DNA of 10,176 nt from an uncultured Lactobacillus sp. (GCA_948500755.1 CAOOYH010000021.1:1-10176); one strand, 5' to 3'; positions 1 to 7,246 are shown, numbered from the stretch's first letter. Notes: generated from the letters alone by a model not told the origin. Made by a program: numbers and translations.

Positions 1-66
1 GAAATATTTTTTATTTCTTTTTGCTTGCCTGCTTCTGTTTCGCTTTCTCTCAAAAACGACTTTATT

Positions 67-95
67 AATATACCTGATTTATTCTTTTTTGGCAA
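67..95 (-). promoter_or_regulatory. Sigma-A promoter for a gene beyond the left edge
   Basis: On the minus strand a -35 box TTGCCA (plus positions 90-95) is separated by exactly 17 bp from a -10 box TATATT (67-72). Transcription would start near position 60 and run leftward out of the window. The promoter lies just after the terminator of the regulator gene, as expected for the start of a new transcription unit. The leader is at least 60 nt, and no start codon with a ribosome binding site is visible before the window ends. Confidence 0.6.
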
Positions 96-107
96 GTACT
101 TTTTGAT

Positions 108-145
108 AAAAAAATAAAGTTATTGAAAAAATTTCAATAACTTTA
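108..145 (-). terminator. Intrinsic terminator after the TetR-like gene
   Basis: A perfect 14-bp inverted repeat (115-128 and 132-145) with a 3-nt loop lies about 11 bp beyond the stop codon of the regulator gene. On the minus strand it is followed by seven T residues (108-114). The stem is very AT-rich, so it is weaker than its length suggests, but stem, position and T tract together fit a rho-independent terminator. Confidence 0.7.
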
Positions 146-156
146 CTTCAATTACT

Positions 157-690
157 CTATTTGCGATCTTCTGGATGCTCGATCGCTCTTAGACTTCTAC
201 GAAATTCTTTAAAAATAGTTTGTGGATCTTCTTTAAAATCATGACTAATCCAAACTTGAATTCGTGAACAAATATGACTCGAACAATCATCAATCGCTTT
301 AACATAAAAAGGTCCTCGGGGACGCATATAATCCTCTAATCCTTCAAAAAGAGTCTTTTTAAGACTTTGGTATGCATTAATTTTTCTTTCTACTTCTCCT
401 ACTTTTCTTCCTTTTGAGATCAACATGAATAAATTAGCATAATAAATTTTGTTATCATGTAATTCAACGAGAACATCGTAAACTAATTGTTCAATATTTT
501 TATTATAAGTTCTCAAAATATAACGTAATTTTTTATTTAAAACAAGAGTAACAAAATTTGCCATTGTACCATAACGTCGTTGAAATTCATTTTGTGAAGT
601 TCCTGCTAAGCTACATAAGCGAGTAATTGTAAATTTATCTATTTTCTTAACATTCAACTTCTTCTTTAATATGATTTCATATTTTATCAT
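157..690 (-). CDS. TetR/AcrR-like transcriptional regulator, divergent
   Basis: A 177-residue protein with the size and layout of a small TetR-family repressor. Residues about 18-50 (FTITRLCSLAGTSQNEFQRRY) fit a TetR helix-turn-helix followed by the usual 'Y/F-G-S/T' turn. The normally conserved TFYxxF core is replaced by NEFQRRY, so the recognition helix is divergent. The C-terminal half is probably helical, and its WISHDFKEDPQTIFKEF segment (147-163) resembles the end of the TetR C-terminal domain seen in DhaS-like regulators. The ATG start at 690 has AAGGA 7 nt upstream. The gene has its own promoter and terminator, so it appears monocistronic. Target genes and ligand cannot be read from the sequence; the gene beyond the left edge is one candidate. 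A regulator role is inferred from the fold pattern only. Confidence 0.65.
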   Translation of the reverse strand: MIKYEIILKKKLNVKKIDKFTITRLCSLAGTSQNEFQRRYGTMANFVTLVLNKKLRYILRTYNKNIEQLVYDVLVELHDNKIYYANLFMLISKGRKVGEVERKINAYQSLKKTLFEGLEDYMRPRGPFYVKAIDDCSSHICSRIQVWISHDFKEDPQTIFKEFRRSLRAIEHPEDRK

Positions 691-727
691 ATTCTAATCC
701 TTACCTTCTTTCTATAACTATAACGTT

Positions 728-746
728 TTAATAATTGGTTTATTAA
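728..746. repeat. Small inverted repeat in the regulator leader
   Basis: TTAATAA (728-734) and TTATTAA (740-746) form a perfect 7-bp inverted repeat with a 5-bp spacer, between the inferred transcription start and the ribosome binding site of the TetR-like gene. The size suits an autoregulatory operator, but the region is so AT-rich that chance is a real alternative. Confidence 0.3.
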
Positions 747-779
747 TTATAATTTATTATATATATTTTTTGATAAACC
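737..779. repeat. Inverted repeat at the transcription start of the regulator
   Basis: GGTTTAT (737-743) and ATAAACC (773-779) are perfectly complementary across a 29-bp AT-rich gap. The right arm coincides with the predicted start of the regulator transcript. In RNA the repeat would place a stem at the very 5' end; in DNA it could be a pair of half-sites. It overlaps the smaller repeat at 728-746, so both RNA stems cannot form together. Function unknown. Confidence 0.35.
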
Positions 780-785
780 TATAAA

Positions 786-814
786 ACTATACCAGGTTAG
801 ACTAGAATATACAA
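786..814 (-). promoter_or_regulatory. Extended -10 promoter of the TetR-like gene
   Basis: On the minus strand TTGTAT (809-814) lies 17 bp from TATAGT (786-791), with TG one base upstream of the -10 box (an extended -10). The predicted start near 779-780 gives a leader of about 90 nt. The gene needs its own promoter because the smpB terminator lies just upstream. The AT-rich stretch between the smpB terminator and the regulator start holds no other gene that I can see. Confidence 0.6.
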
Positions 815-887
815 TTTAAATATTCAAAATTATTAAAAAATATTTATTAACTATAAGTAAAATATTATATATCCATAACAAAAAGCA

Positions 888-922
888 AAAAATGAGCATC
901 CCTACCTTGGATGCTCATTTTT
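888..922 (-). terminator. Strong intrinsic terminator after smpB
   Basis: An 11-bp perfect stem (891-901 with 909-919: AATGAGCATCC / GGATGCTCATT) has a 7-nt loop and is extended by A-T pairs on both sides. On the minus strand it runs into a T-rich tract. It begins immediately after the smpB stop codon and closes the rnr-smpB unit. A and T runs flank both sides, so it could also act on plus-strand transcripts. Confidence 0.9.
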
Positions 923-1378
923 CTAAACTCGATATTTACGACGTAATTCACGATCTTGATCTCGCTTCTTGATCGTTTCACGCTTATCATATTCTTTTTT
1001 ACCTTGCCCAATACCAATTAAAACTTTAGCAAAACCATGCTTTAAATAGACCTTAAGAGGGATAATAGCAATTCCTCTTTCAGATTGGGCTTTTGCTAAA
1101 TGTCTAATTTCTTTTTTATGTAAAAGCAAGCGCCTGCTTCTTAAAGGATCATGATTATAACGATTTCCTTCTTTATATTCACTAATATGAACATTTTCTA
1201 AAAAAGCAGAACCATCAATAATTTGCACGTACCCATCTCGCAAACTGATTCGGCGTGCACGAATTGATTTAATTTCTGTTCCCGTTAAAGCAATTCCTGC
1301 TTCAAAAGTATCCTTTATGAAATAATCATGTCTTGCTTTTTTATTTTGAGCAATTAGATTTTCCTGTTTTTCTTTCAT
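923..1378 (-). CDS. smpB: SsrA-binding protein SmpB
   Basis: SmpB binds the tRNA-like domain of tmRNA and brings it to stalled ribosomes, so that the incomplete protein is tagged for degradation and the ribosome is released. The 151 residues match the usual family length. The N-terminal region carries the conserved HDYFIKDTFEAGIALTGTEI block (about 17-36), then SIRARRISLRDGYVQI. The oligonucleotide-binding barrel is followed by a basic C-terminal tail (GKKEYDKRETIKKRD, about 126-140, ending RRKYRV), the part that enters the ribosomal A site and mRNA channel. The ATG at 1378 lies 11 bp after the rnr stop codon. The ribosome binding site AGGA overlaps that TAG stop, which suggests translational coupling to rnr. 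Confidence 0.97.
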   Translation of the reverse strand: MKEKQENLIAQNKKARHDYFIKDTFEAGIALTGTEIKSIRARRISLRDGYVQIIDGSAFLENVHISEYKEGNRYNHDPLRSRRLLLHKKEIRHLAKAQSERGIAIIPLKVYLKHGFAKVLIGIGQGKKEYDKRETIKKRDQDRELRRKYRV

Positions 1379-1389
1379 AAAATCCAGTC

Positions 1390-3711
1390 CTAGTGTTTTC
1401 TAGCTCCCACATGAACGTTATTTTGGGCACGTCCACGATATTGCCCATGTCCATTATTACGACGCCCATGATCATTTCTGAAGCCGCGATTTCCATGACG
1501 CTTATTATTCATTCCGCGATCATGATGCGCATGTTTTGGAGCATTAGGATCATAAATCTCAAAGTCTAATTGATGTTGTTCCACATTTGCATTAATCAAA
1601 GTAACTTTTATTGGCATCCCTATCTTGAATTGTTTATGGGTACCACGTCCAGTTAAAGTCAATGTCTTTTCATTAAAACTGTAGAAATCATCAGTTAAAT
1701 TAGAAATATGAATTAAACCTTCAACTGTATTTGGAAGTTGAATAAACATACCAAAACTAGTTACTGAGGAAACTACCGCATCAAAATGTTGACCTACTTG
1801 ATCTGCCATGTATTCAGTCATCTTCAAGTCATTTACTTCACGTTCAGTATCAATTGAACGTCTTTCTTGAGTTGAAGTTTGTTCAGCGACTTCTGGCAAT
1901 TGACTGGCAAAGTGCTTTTGAGTTTCTTCACTCTTATTATCTGCATAAGAATGAATCATTCGGTGAACCATTAAGTCAGAATACCGACGAATTGGTGAAG
2001 TAAAGTGAGTGTAATACTTTGCTGCCAAACCAAAGTGACCCAAAGCTTCATCTGAATAATGGGCTTGCTTTAAGCTTCTAAGCATCATCATTTGAACAAC
2101 TGCTTCTTCAGGAGTTCCTTCAGTCTTAGAAACCACTTTTTGTAAATCAATAGGCTTAACATCGTTTGGATCAGCCTTTACGTTTAATCCAAAGGCACTA
2201 CAGAATTCAAAGAAACTAGTAATTCTTTCAGCATCTGGAGTTTCGTGAACACGGTATAAGAATGGTAAATTCTTCTTGTAATAGTCTTCGGCCACAGTTT
2301 CATTAGCCATCAACATGAAGGATTCAATCATCTTTTCAGCGGTTCCACGTTCATGTAAAACAATATCAGTTGGCTTACCCTTGTCATCAACTACAATTTT
2401 TGCTTCTGGTTCTTCAAAATCAATAGCTCCACGTTGATGACGCTTCTTGTAAAGAATATTATGCAAATCGGCCATATCTTCAAGCATTGGACGCAATTTT
2501 ACATATTTATCTTCTAAGCCATCCATTTCACCCTTTAAAGTCTTATTGACCTTGTTGTAGGTCATACGACCATGTGAGCGCATCACAGATGGATGAATAC
2601 TGTAGTTTACTCGTTTACCTTCTGGCGTGATTTCCATATCACAAGAAAGTACCAAACGCTCCACACCTTCATTTAAAGAACAAATACCATTTGATAAACG
2701 GAATGGAAGCATTGGAATAACACGGTCTACCAAATAGGTACTGTTTCCTCTAGCAAAAGCTTCCTTATCAAGAGGAGTATTTTCAGTAACATAGTGAGAA
2801 ACATCCGCAATATGAACACCTAAGTGGTAATTTCCGTTAGGAAGTTTCCAAACTACTACCGCGTCGTCAAAGTCCTTTGAATCATCCCCATCAATAGTTA
2901 CTGCAGGTTGATCAGTAATATCAACTCTGCCTTTTTTATCTTCTTCAGTAACATGATCAGGAATTGCATTAGCTTGAGCCATTGCGTCTTCAGGCCATTC
3001 TGTTTTAACATCATGTGCGGCAACAATTGACATGATATCAACACCTGGATCATTCTTATTACCAATTACCTCAGTAACTGCACCAGTCATTGATTCTGGA
3101 TATTCTTTGTTAGGATAATCTTTAATAGATACCTTTACCATGTCTCCCATTTGAGGAGTAATTCCATTTTCAGAAATATATATACGATACCGGTGAAGCT
3201 TTTTATCGTTACTTAAAACATAGCCAATAAAATGACTCTTCTTTACTTGTTCATCAGTCATAGGATGAAATTCGCCAACTAAAGTCTCCAAGCCATGTTC
3301 AACGATTTCTTCAATGCGACCTTCAGGTCCCTTACCATTCCAAGGATTTCCCCCAGCAGTAATTTTAACCCTTACGCGGTCACCATTAACTGCATAATCA
3401 GTGTAATCACTTGAAACAAAGACATCTTCAGCATTTTCATCGTCTAAACGAACGAAACCAAAACCCTTATCGTTGGCCTTAAATTCACCTTCAACAACAG
3501 TATTTTCTTTTGCCAATTGATATTGACCCTTACCGTCTGTAATGATCTTTTTTTCGTGTTCCAACACAGATAGAGCTTTGATAATATCACTAAAATTACC
3601 TAAGCGATCACGTCGACTCATCTTTTCTATTTGATCTACCCGATATTGTTTTTGAGGATCATGCCGAAAAATTTCTAATACACCGGCCAAAGTCTTATTG
3701 TTTTGTGCCAT
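1390..3711 (-). CDS. rnr: Ribonuclease R, 3'-5' exoribonuclease
   Basis: RNase R degrades structured RNA processively from the 3' end and, in studied bacteria, degrades defective mRNA during trans-translation. Within the 773 residues the visible domains are: an N-terminal winged-helix-like region (about 1-67); two cold-shock/OB domains (about 72-135, containing KGFGFVRLD, and about 143-215); the RNB catalytic domain (about 262-590); an S1 domain (about 640-720); and a polar tail (about 724-773). The catalytic motif DGDDSKDFDDAV supplies metal-binding aspartates D274, D280, D282 and D283. HFTSPIRRYSDL (569-580) is the conserved substrate-binding and catalytic arginine block. The ATG at 3711 has GGAG (3721-3724) 9 nt upstream. 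The tail is rich in His, Asn, Gly and Arg rather than the common Lys-rich form. The gene precedes smpB and is separated from secG by a terminator. Confidence 0.97.
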   Translation of the reverse strand: MAQNNKTLAGVLEIFRHDPQKQYRVDQIEKMSRRDRLGNFSDIIKALSVLEHEKKIITDGKGQYQLAKENTVVEGEFKANDKGFGFVRLDDENAEDVFVSSDYTDYAVNGDRVRVKITAGGNPWNGKGPEGRIEEIVEHGLETLVGEFHPMTDEQVKKSHFIGYVLSNDKKLHRYRIYISENGITPQMGDMVKVSIKDYPNKEYPESMTGAVTEVIGNKNDPGVDIMSIVAAHDVKTEWPEDAMAQANAIPDHVTEEDKKGRVDITDQPAVTIDGDDSKDFDDAVVVWKLPNGNYHLGVHIADVSHYVTENTPLDKEAFARGNSTYLVDRVIPMLPFRLSNGICSLNEGVERLVLSCDMEITPEGKRVNYSIHPSVMRSHGRMTYNKVNKTLKGEMDGLEDKYVKLRPMLEDMADLHNILYKKRHQRGAIDFEEPEAKIVVDDKGKPTDIVLHERGTAEKMIESFMLMANETVAEDYYKKNLPFLYRVHETPDAERITSFFEFCSAFGLNVKADPNDVKPIDLQKVVSKTEGTPEEAVVQMMMLRSLKQAHYSDEALGHFGLAAKYYTHFTSPIRRYSDLMVHRMIHSYADNKSEETQKHFASQLPEVAEQTSTQERRSIDTEREVNDLKMTEYMADQVGQHFDAVVSSVTSFGMFIQLPNTVEGLIHISNLTDDFYSFNEKTLTLTGRGTHKQFKIGMPIKVTLINANVEQHQLDFEIYDPNAPKHAHHDRGMNNKRHGNRGFRNDHGRRNNGHGQYRGRAQNNVHVGARKH

Positions 3712-3742
3712 ATCGTTAATCTCCGTTTCTTATTAAAAATAT

Positions 3743-3776
3743 AAAAAAGCCTCCCATACATTTTGATCGGGAGGTT
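3743..3776 (-). terminator. Intrinsic terminator between secG and rnr
   Basis: CCTCCC (3750-3755) pairs with GGGAGG (3769-3774) around a 13-nt loop. On the minus strand six T residues (3743-3748) follow, after a single C. It begins about 12 bp after the secG stop. The stem is short but fully GC-rich. It ends about 32 bp before the rnr start codon, so it may be an incomplete terminator that lowers, rather than stops, transcription into rnr. Confidence 0.8.
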
Positions 3777-3787
3777 ACAAACAATTA

Positions 3788-4021
3788 TTATTTTGAAGAT
3801 AAATATGCTAATACAATAGCGAATACGAAAAATAGCACCAACAACACTGAAGTTACTTTTTCCATAAATGCTTCAAAACCACGTTTTTTGGTTTGACCAC
3901 TAAAAACTGCACCGCCAGAAAGGGCATTTAATGCATCTTGTTGTTTTTGCGGCTGCATCATCGTTGCGATGACGATTAAGATTGAAACAATAATTAGTAG
4001 CGTCATAAATAAATTGTACAA
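3788..4021 (-). CDS. secG: Protein-export translocon subunit SecG
   Basis: SecG is the small membrane subunit that assists the SecYE channel and SecA during protein export. The 77 residues give two membrane segments (about 4-21 and 56-74). The cytoplasmic loop carries the family signature MQPQKQQDALNALSGGA (22-38) and GFEAFMEKVT (48-57). The start is a TTG at 4019-4021: it has a strong GGAGG (4029-4033) 7 nt upstream and gives the N-terminus typical of SecG (fMet-YNLF). The first ATG, at codon 6, lies too far from that site and would trim the first membrane helix. The gene sits 55 bp after ltaS and may be co-transcribed with it, or use a weak promoter in the gap. Confidence 0.95.
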   Translation of the reverse strand: MYNLFMTLLIIVSILIVIATMMQPQKQQDALNALSGGAVFSGQTKKRGFEAFMEKVTSVLLVLFFVFAIVLAYLSSK

Positions 4022-4028
4022 TGCGCTG

Positions 4029-4033
4029 CCTCC
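4029..4033 (-). promoter_or_regulatory. Ribosome binding site that fixes the TTG start of secG
   Basis: GGAGG on the minus strand, 7 nt upstream of TTG at 4021-4019. The spacing is optimal for the TTG and too long (22 nt) for the next in-frame ATG, so it decides the start codon. Confidence 0.85.
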
Positions 4034-4058
4034 AATACACAGATACGATTACTGAACA

Positions 4059-4067
4059 ATTTTATCA
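4059..4067 (-). promoter_or_regulatory. Possible extended -10 promoter for secG
   Basis: TGATAAAAT on the minus strand has the TG-n-TAnnAT form of an extended -10 element and lies in the 55-bp gap between ltaS and secG. No convincing -35 box is present: at the right distance there is only CTGCAA, inside the end of ltaS. It could give secG, and by read-through rnr-smpB, a start independent of the lipoteichoic acid genes. Weak support. Confidence 0.3.
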
Positions 4068-4076
4068 CAAAATCAA

Positions 4077-6149
4077 TTATTTTGCAGATTTATTTTTTAA
4101 CTCCGGCGCGTCAGTCTTAAATTTCGACTGAGTTGTCTTCTTATGATTTTTATACCATAAGGAAGTTTTATTGCTTGATGAATCAAGCTTCTTCAATGCA
4201 ACCTCTTTATTATAATCATAATCACTTGGCTTCACCTTTTCAAACCAAACGGGTTTATAAAAGCGAAGGAGGTTCCCATCAATCACTCTATCAGAAAGGG
4301 AAAGTTGAGTAGTGACTTGATTAGAAAGTGAGGATAATTTTGTCCTTAACTTTTTATCAGGATCAACAATCTTTTTCCCTGTTTTGGTGTAGTAATAACT
4401 ACCTGACACTTTTGCATATTCGGGCGTAATAAAGTCACCATTTCTTTGTGCTACTAATTGTGGTGCATTCTTACTCAAAAGATCATGACCAAATTGGATA
4501 GTATCTTGATTTTTAATTCCTAATAAATTAAGCAAAGTTGGCAAAACGTCAATTTCTCCACCATAAGTTGGATCAATTTTACCTTTAAGTCCCTTCATAT
4601 GGAACATTAAAGGTACTCTTTGAAATTGTAAATTATCAAAGTCATTAAAACTTTCCTTCTTAAGTAGTTGGGCGCTGGCTTTATGGTGATTTCCAGAAAT
4701 ACCGTAGTGATCTCCATAAAACATAATCAACGTGTTCTTATCTAGACCTGTTTTATGCATCCATTTCATTAATTCACCAATGGCTTGATCTAAGTAATGG
4801 GCCGTCTGAACATAACCATCAACGGTTTCATCATTGGTATCAGTTTTTGAAATTGTCTGATTCTTTTTGTCAATTTGATATGGATAGTGATTAGTTACTG
4901 TAATCATCTTTAAATAAAATGGTTGTGGTAATTTCTCAATATACTTAATTGACTGATCAAAGAAAATCTTATCTTTTAAACCATAACCGATATAGTAATC
5001 GGGCTTATTTACATAATAAGACAAAGGCATGAAGTATTGATAGCCAAATGACTTATAGGCGTTATTTCGATTCCAAAATGAACCTGCTCCTCCGTGCATC
5101 ACAGCCGTAGTATAACCTGCTTTTTGACTCAAAATTGCAGGGGCACTTTCAAAAGTATTAGAAGTACCATAACTCGACATAGCTGAGCCTGCTTGGAGTC
5201 CATAGAGAGAATTTTCCAACATCATTTCAGCATCAGATGTTTTCCCTTGTCCCACTTGATTAAAGAAATTATCAAAGCTAATGGTATCTTTAGCATGATA
5301 AATTTTATTTAAGTTAGGAGTTACTTCTTTTCCCTTCCACTTGTATCCAATTAAAAATTGTTGGAAACTTTCTAAGTGAATAACTAAGACATTTTTACCT
5401 TTAGCAACTCCAGTATATTCTGGATTAGGTTTAACATAATTGGCTTTTAAATACTTTCGGACCGATTTAATATCTGAAACATTGGCTTTAGCCATTTGTG
5501 CACTAGTTTGAGCTGTTTTAAACCCATCATAAATTGCATACTCGTTCATCCCTAAATACTTAACAATATAATTATTGTCAAAAGTCCTAGTCAAAAGTCC
5601 TGAACGATCATGTTGTGCCATCAATAAATTAAATCCCATAAAAGAAAGAGCCAAAACTTCAATTAAACTTGTTACTTTAAGTTTTAAAGGTCTAATATCG
5701 ATTTTTATTAATTTTGTAGCAAGTAAAATTACTACAATCAACACATCAATAAACGCTAAAAAATCAGAAGGTTTTGTAATGCCAACAATACTTTTCCCTA
5801 AATTATCTGCTGTAGAACCAGATGTTTTGATGATAGAAAGTGACAAGAAATTGGAAAATTCCCGATAGTATAAAATATTTGCAAATAGCCAAATACTTAA
5901 AAGCAAATCGATGATAACAATAATCCAATATGACTTTCTTCCTTTAAAAAATAATCCGATTCCTAATAAAAGCATCCCGGCTGGTAATGGATTAATTAGC
6001 AATAAAAAATTCTGCATTGGGCCAACTGCACCCAAGTTAAATTTATTAATGTATACCCAGTAAGTCTTTAGCCAAAATAAAATTAAAACCAGGGTAAAAA
6101 ATCCTAGTTTTGTACGGGTCAACCACTGGATGAATCTATTGTTGGACAT
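4077..6149 (-). CDS. ltaS: LtaS-family polyglycerolphosphate lipoteichoic acid synthase
   Basis: A membrane-anchored phosphoglycerol transferase that moves glycerol phosphate from phosphatidylglycerol onto the glycolipid anchor or the growing chain, outside the cell. The 690 residues begin with five membrane segments (about 13-33, 46-68, 75-95, 130-146, 158-177), followed by a linker and an extracellular sulfatase-fold domain (about 250-640). Residues matching the active site known from Staphylococcus aureus LtaS are all present: E260, nucleophile T304 in GQGKTSDAE, W359 and R361 in SFWNRN, H421 in TNHYPY, and D480-H481 in YGDHYG. A220-K221-A222 occupies the place of the S. aureus signal-peptidase site. 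The C-terminus adds a Lys/Ser/Thr-rich tail (about 655-690). Whether it is the main polymerase (LtaS) or a primase (LtaP type) cannot be told from sequence alone. The ATG at 6149 has GGGGGA just upstream; the gene lies 71 bp after the YbhN-like gene. Confidence 0.93.
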   Translation of the reverse strand: MSNNRFIQWLTRTKLGFFTLVLILFWLKTYWVYINKFNLGAVGPMQNFLLLINPLPAGMLLLGIGLFFKGRKSYWIIVIIDLLLSIWLFANILYYREFSNFLSLSIIKTSGSTADNLGKSIVGITKPSDFLAFIDVLIVVILLATKLIKIDIRPLKLKVTSLIEVLALSFMGFNLLMAQHDRSGLLTRTFDNNYIVKYLGMNEYAIYDGFKTAQTSAQMAKANVSDIKSVRKYLKANYVKPNPEYTGVAKGKNVLVIHLESFQQFLIGYKWKGKEVTPNLNKIYHAKDTISFDNFFNQVGQGKTSDAEMMLENSLYGLQAGSAMSSYGTSNTFESAPAILSQKAGYTTAVMHGGAGSFWNRNNAYKSFGYQYFMPLSYYVNKPDYYIGYGLKDKIFFDQSIKYIEKLPQPFYLKMITVTNHYPYQIDKKNQTISKTDTNDETVDGYVQTAHYLDQAIGELMKWMHKTGLDKNTLIMFYGDHYGISGNHHKASAQLLKKESFNDFDNLQFQRVPLMFHMKGLKGKIDPTYGGEIDVLPTLLNLLGIKNQDTIQFGHDLLSKNAPQLVAQRNGDFITPEYAKVSGSYYYTKTGKKIVDPDKKLRTKLSSLSNQVTTQLSLSDRVIDGNLLRFYKPVWFEKVKPSDYDYNKEVALKKLDSSSNKTSLWYKNHKKTTQSKFKTDAPELKNKSAK

Positions 6150-6220
6150 TATATCCCCCTTTTCTTCGTTAATTAATCTTACTACTGGTCAATTATCTAG
6201 ACATCTGTTTTTAGTAAAAA

Positions 6221-7246
6221 TTAATCATTTTCAGGTCCCTTGATTTTCTTAGGTTTAAATATCCAACCAAAAATACCTAGGATCATACCAAAGAAATAGG
6301 TTGCAAATCTCCATAAAAACATCCCTAAAACCAACAATCCATGGGAAGAAACGAATGTAGCAAATAAAGTTTGGAAACTATATTCAGCTCCTCCAGATGC
6401 CCCTGGAATTGGAATAATTGCCATAAACATAATGATCATAATATTCATTTGGGTAACAGCTATCCAAGAAGCATGAACATTTAATGCGAGTAGAACCATA
6501 TAAGGTATTGAATAAAAAATTAGTAACTGTAATAAAGTTAAAATGGTAGCGACAAGAAGCTTTTTCTTTTCTTTTTTTAACTTTTGACTCTCGGCATAAA
6601 AAGTTTCAATTTTTTCCATAGTAGCTTGGCGCCATTTTTCAACCCGCTCTTTTTTCATAAACTTGGCTAAAACGTTCATTATCCAGTTTGTAGCTTTTTT
6701 TGTCCACTTGTAAGCAAACATTATTGCCAATAAAAATAAGGTTGAACCTACATGAATCAATAAACCAATCACAATAAAAATTGCCAAACCAGAAAAACTA
6801 GTCGCCACCATATGAAACCCAAAGAGGATAGTTAGAACATAGGCAATAAAAACAGCTACTTGGTAGATGATAAATTTCATCAAAAGAAGTGAAGTAGCTC
6901 TTCCTCCCTCAATTCCCATTTGAATCATGGCCGCAAGTTGTGCTGGTTGTCCCCCTGTCGACATGGGAGTAATGGCATTAAACAAAGCTTGAATAATTGG
7001 AATTCTAAAAAACGACCACTTGCTTCTTCTAGGCTCATTTTTTCGGTGTGCTAAAACTGCAATGATAGATGCTTCACACACATAAGACAAAATCATCAAA
7101 ACGAAAATCAAAACAAAAGCAACTATATTTATATTTTGAGCCGCTTTGATTAATTCATTGATTGGTGTAGTTTTCAGATCGCTATAAAGTACAAAGGCGC
7201 TGATTGCTAATACAACCAGTATGCCCCATAAATGTTTTTTATTCAT
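6221..7246 (-). CDS. YbhN/MprF-type integral membrane protein, candidate glycolipid flippase
   Basis: A 341-residue multispanning membrane protein of the lysylphosphatidylglycerol synthase transmembrane family (YbhN/AglD-like, PF03706). Hydrophobic segments occur near 7-22, 40-65, 84-95, 117-145, 152-178, 229-256, 261-282 and 303-331. Family motifs are ITPMSTGGQPAQ (92-103), IPIPGASGGAEYSF (278-291) and LWRFATYF (311-318). The soluble aminoacyl-transferase domain of full MprF is absent, so it should not be called a lysyl-PG synthase. In MprF the matching membrane domain is associated with lipid translocation. Its place between the glycolipid glycosyltransferases and ltaS suggests it flips the glycolipid anchor outward, but that is inference. 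The ATG overlaps the preceding stop (TAATG) and has only a weak AGG upstream, so translation probably depends on coupling. Confidence 0.88.
   Translation of the reverse strand: MNKKHLWGILVVLAISAFVLYSDLKTTPINELIKAAQNINIVAFVLIFVLMILSYVCEASIIAVLAHRKNEPRRSKWSFFRIPIIQALFNAITPMSTGGQPAQLAAMIQMGIEGGRATSLLLMKFIIYQVAVFIAYVLTILFGFHMVATSFSGLAIFIVIGLLIHVGSTLFLLAIMFAYKWTKKATNWIMNVLAKFMKKERVEKWRQATMEKIETFYAESQKLKKEKKKLLVATILTLLQLLIFYSIPYMVLLALNVHASWIAVTQMNIMIIMFMAIIPIPGASGGAEYSFQTLFATFVSSHGLLVLGMFLWRFATYFFGMILGIFGWIFKPKKIKGPEND

Noticed and set aside
115..145. 14-bp inverted repeat considered as a regulator operator
   Set aside because: Its position just after a stop codon, the 3-nt loop and the following T run fit a terminator better.
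5575..5868. Plus-strand open frame of 97 codons opposite ltaS
   Set aside because: It lies wholly inside a gene with a clear membrane-domain and catalytic pattern on the other strand, and its product resembles no family I recognise.
6150..6220. Possible separate promoter for ltaS in the 71-bp gap
   Set aside because: There is a TTGACC, but no acceptable -10 box at the right spacing, and a TAGATAAT-like element has no good -35. Co-transcription with the upstream genes is simpler.
6221..7246. Annotation as a lysylphosphatidylglycerol synthase (MprF)
   Set aside because: Only the membrane domain is present; the cytoplasmic lysyl-transfer domain is missing at 341 residues, so lysyl-PG synthesis is not supported.
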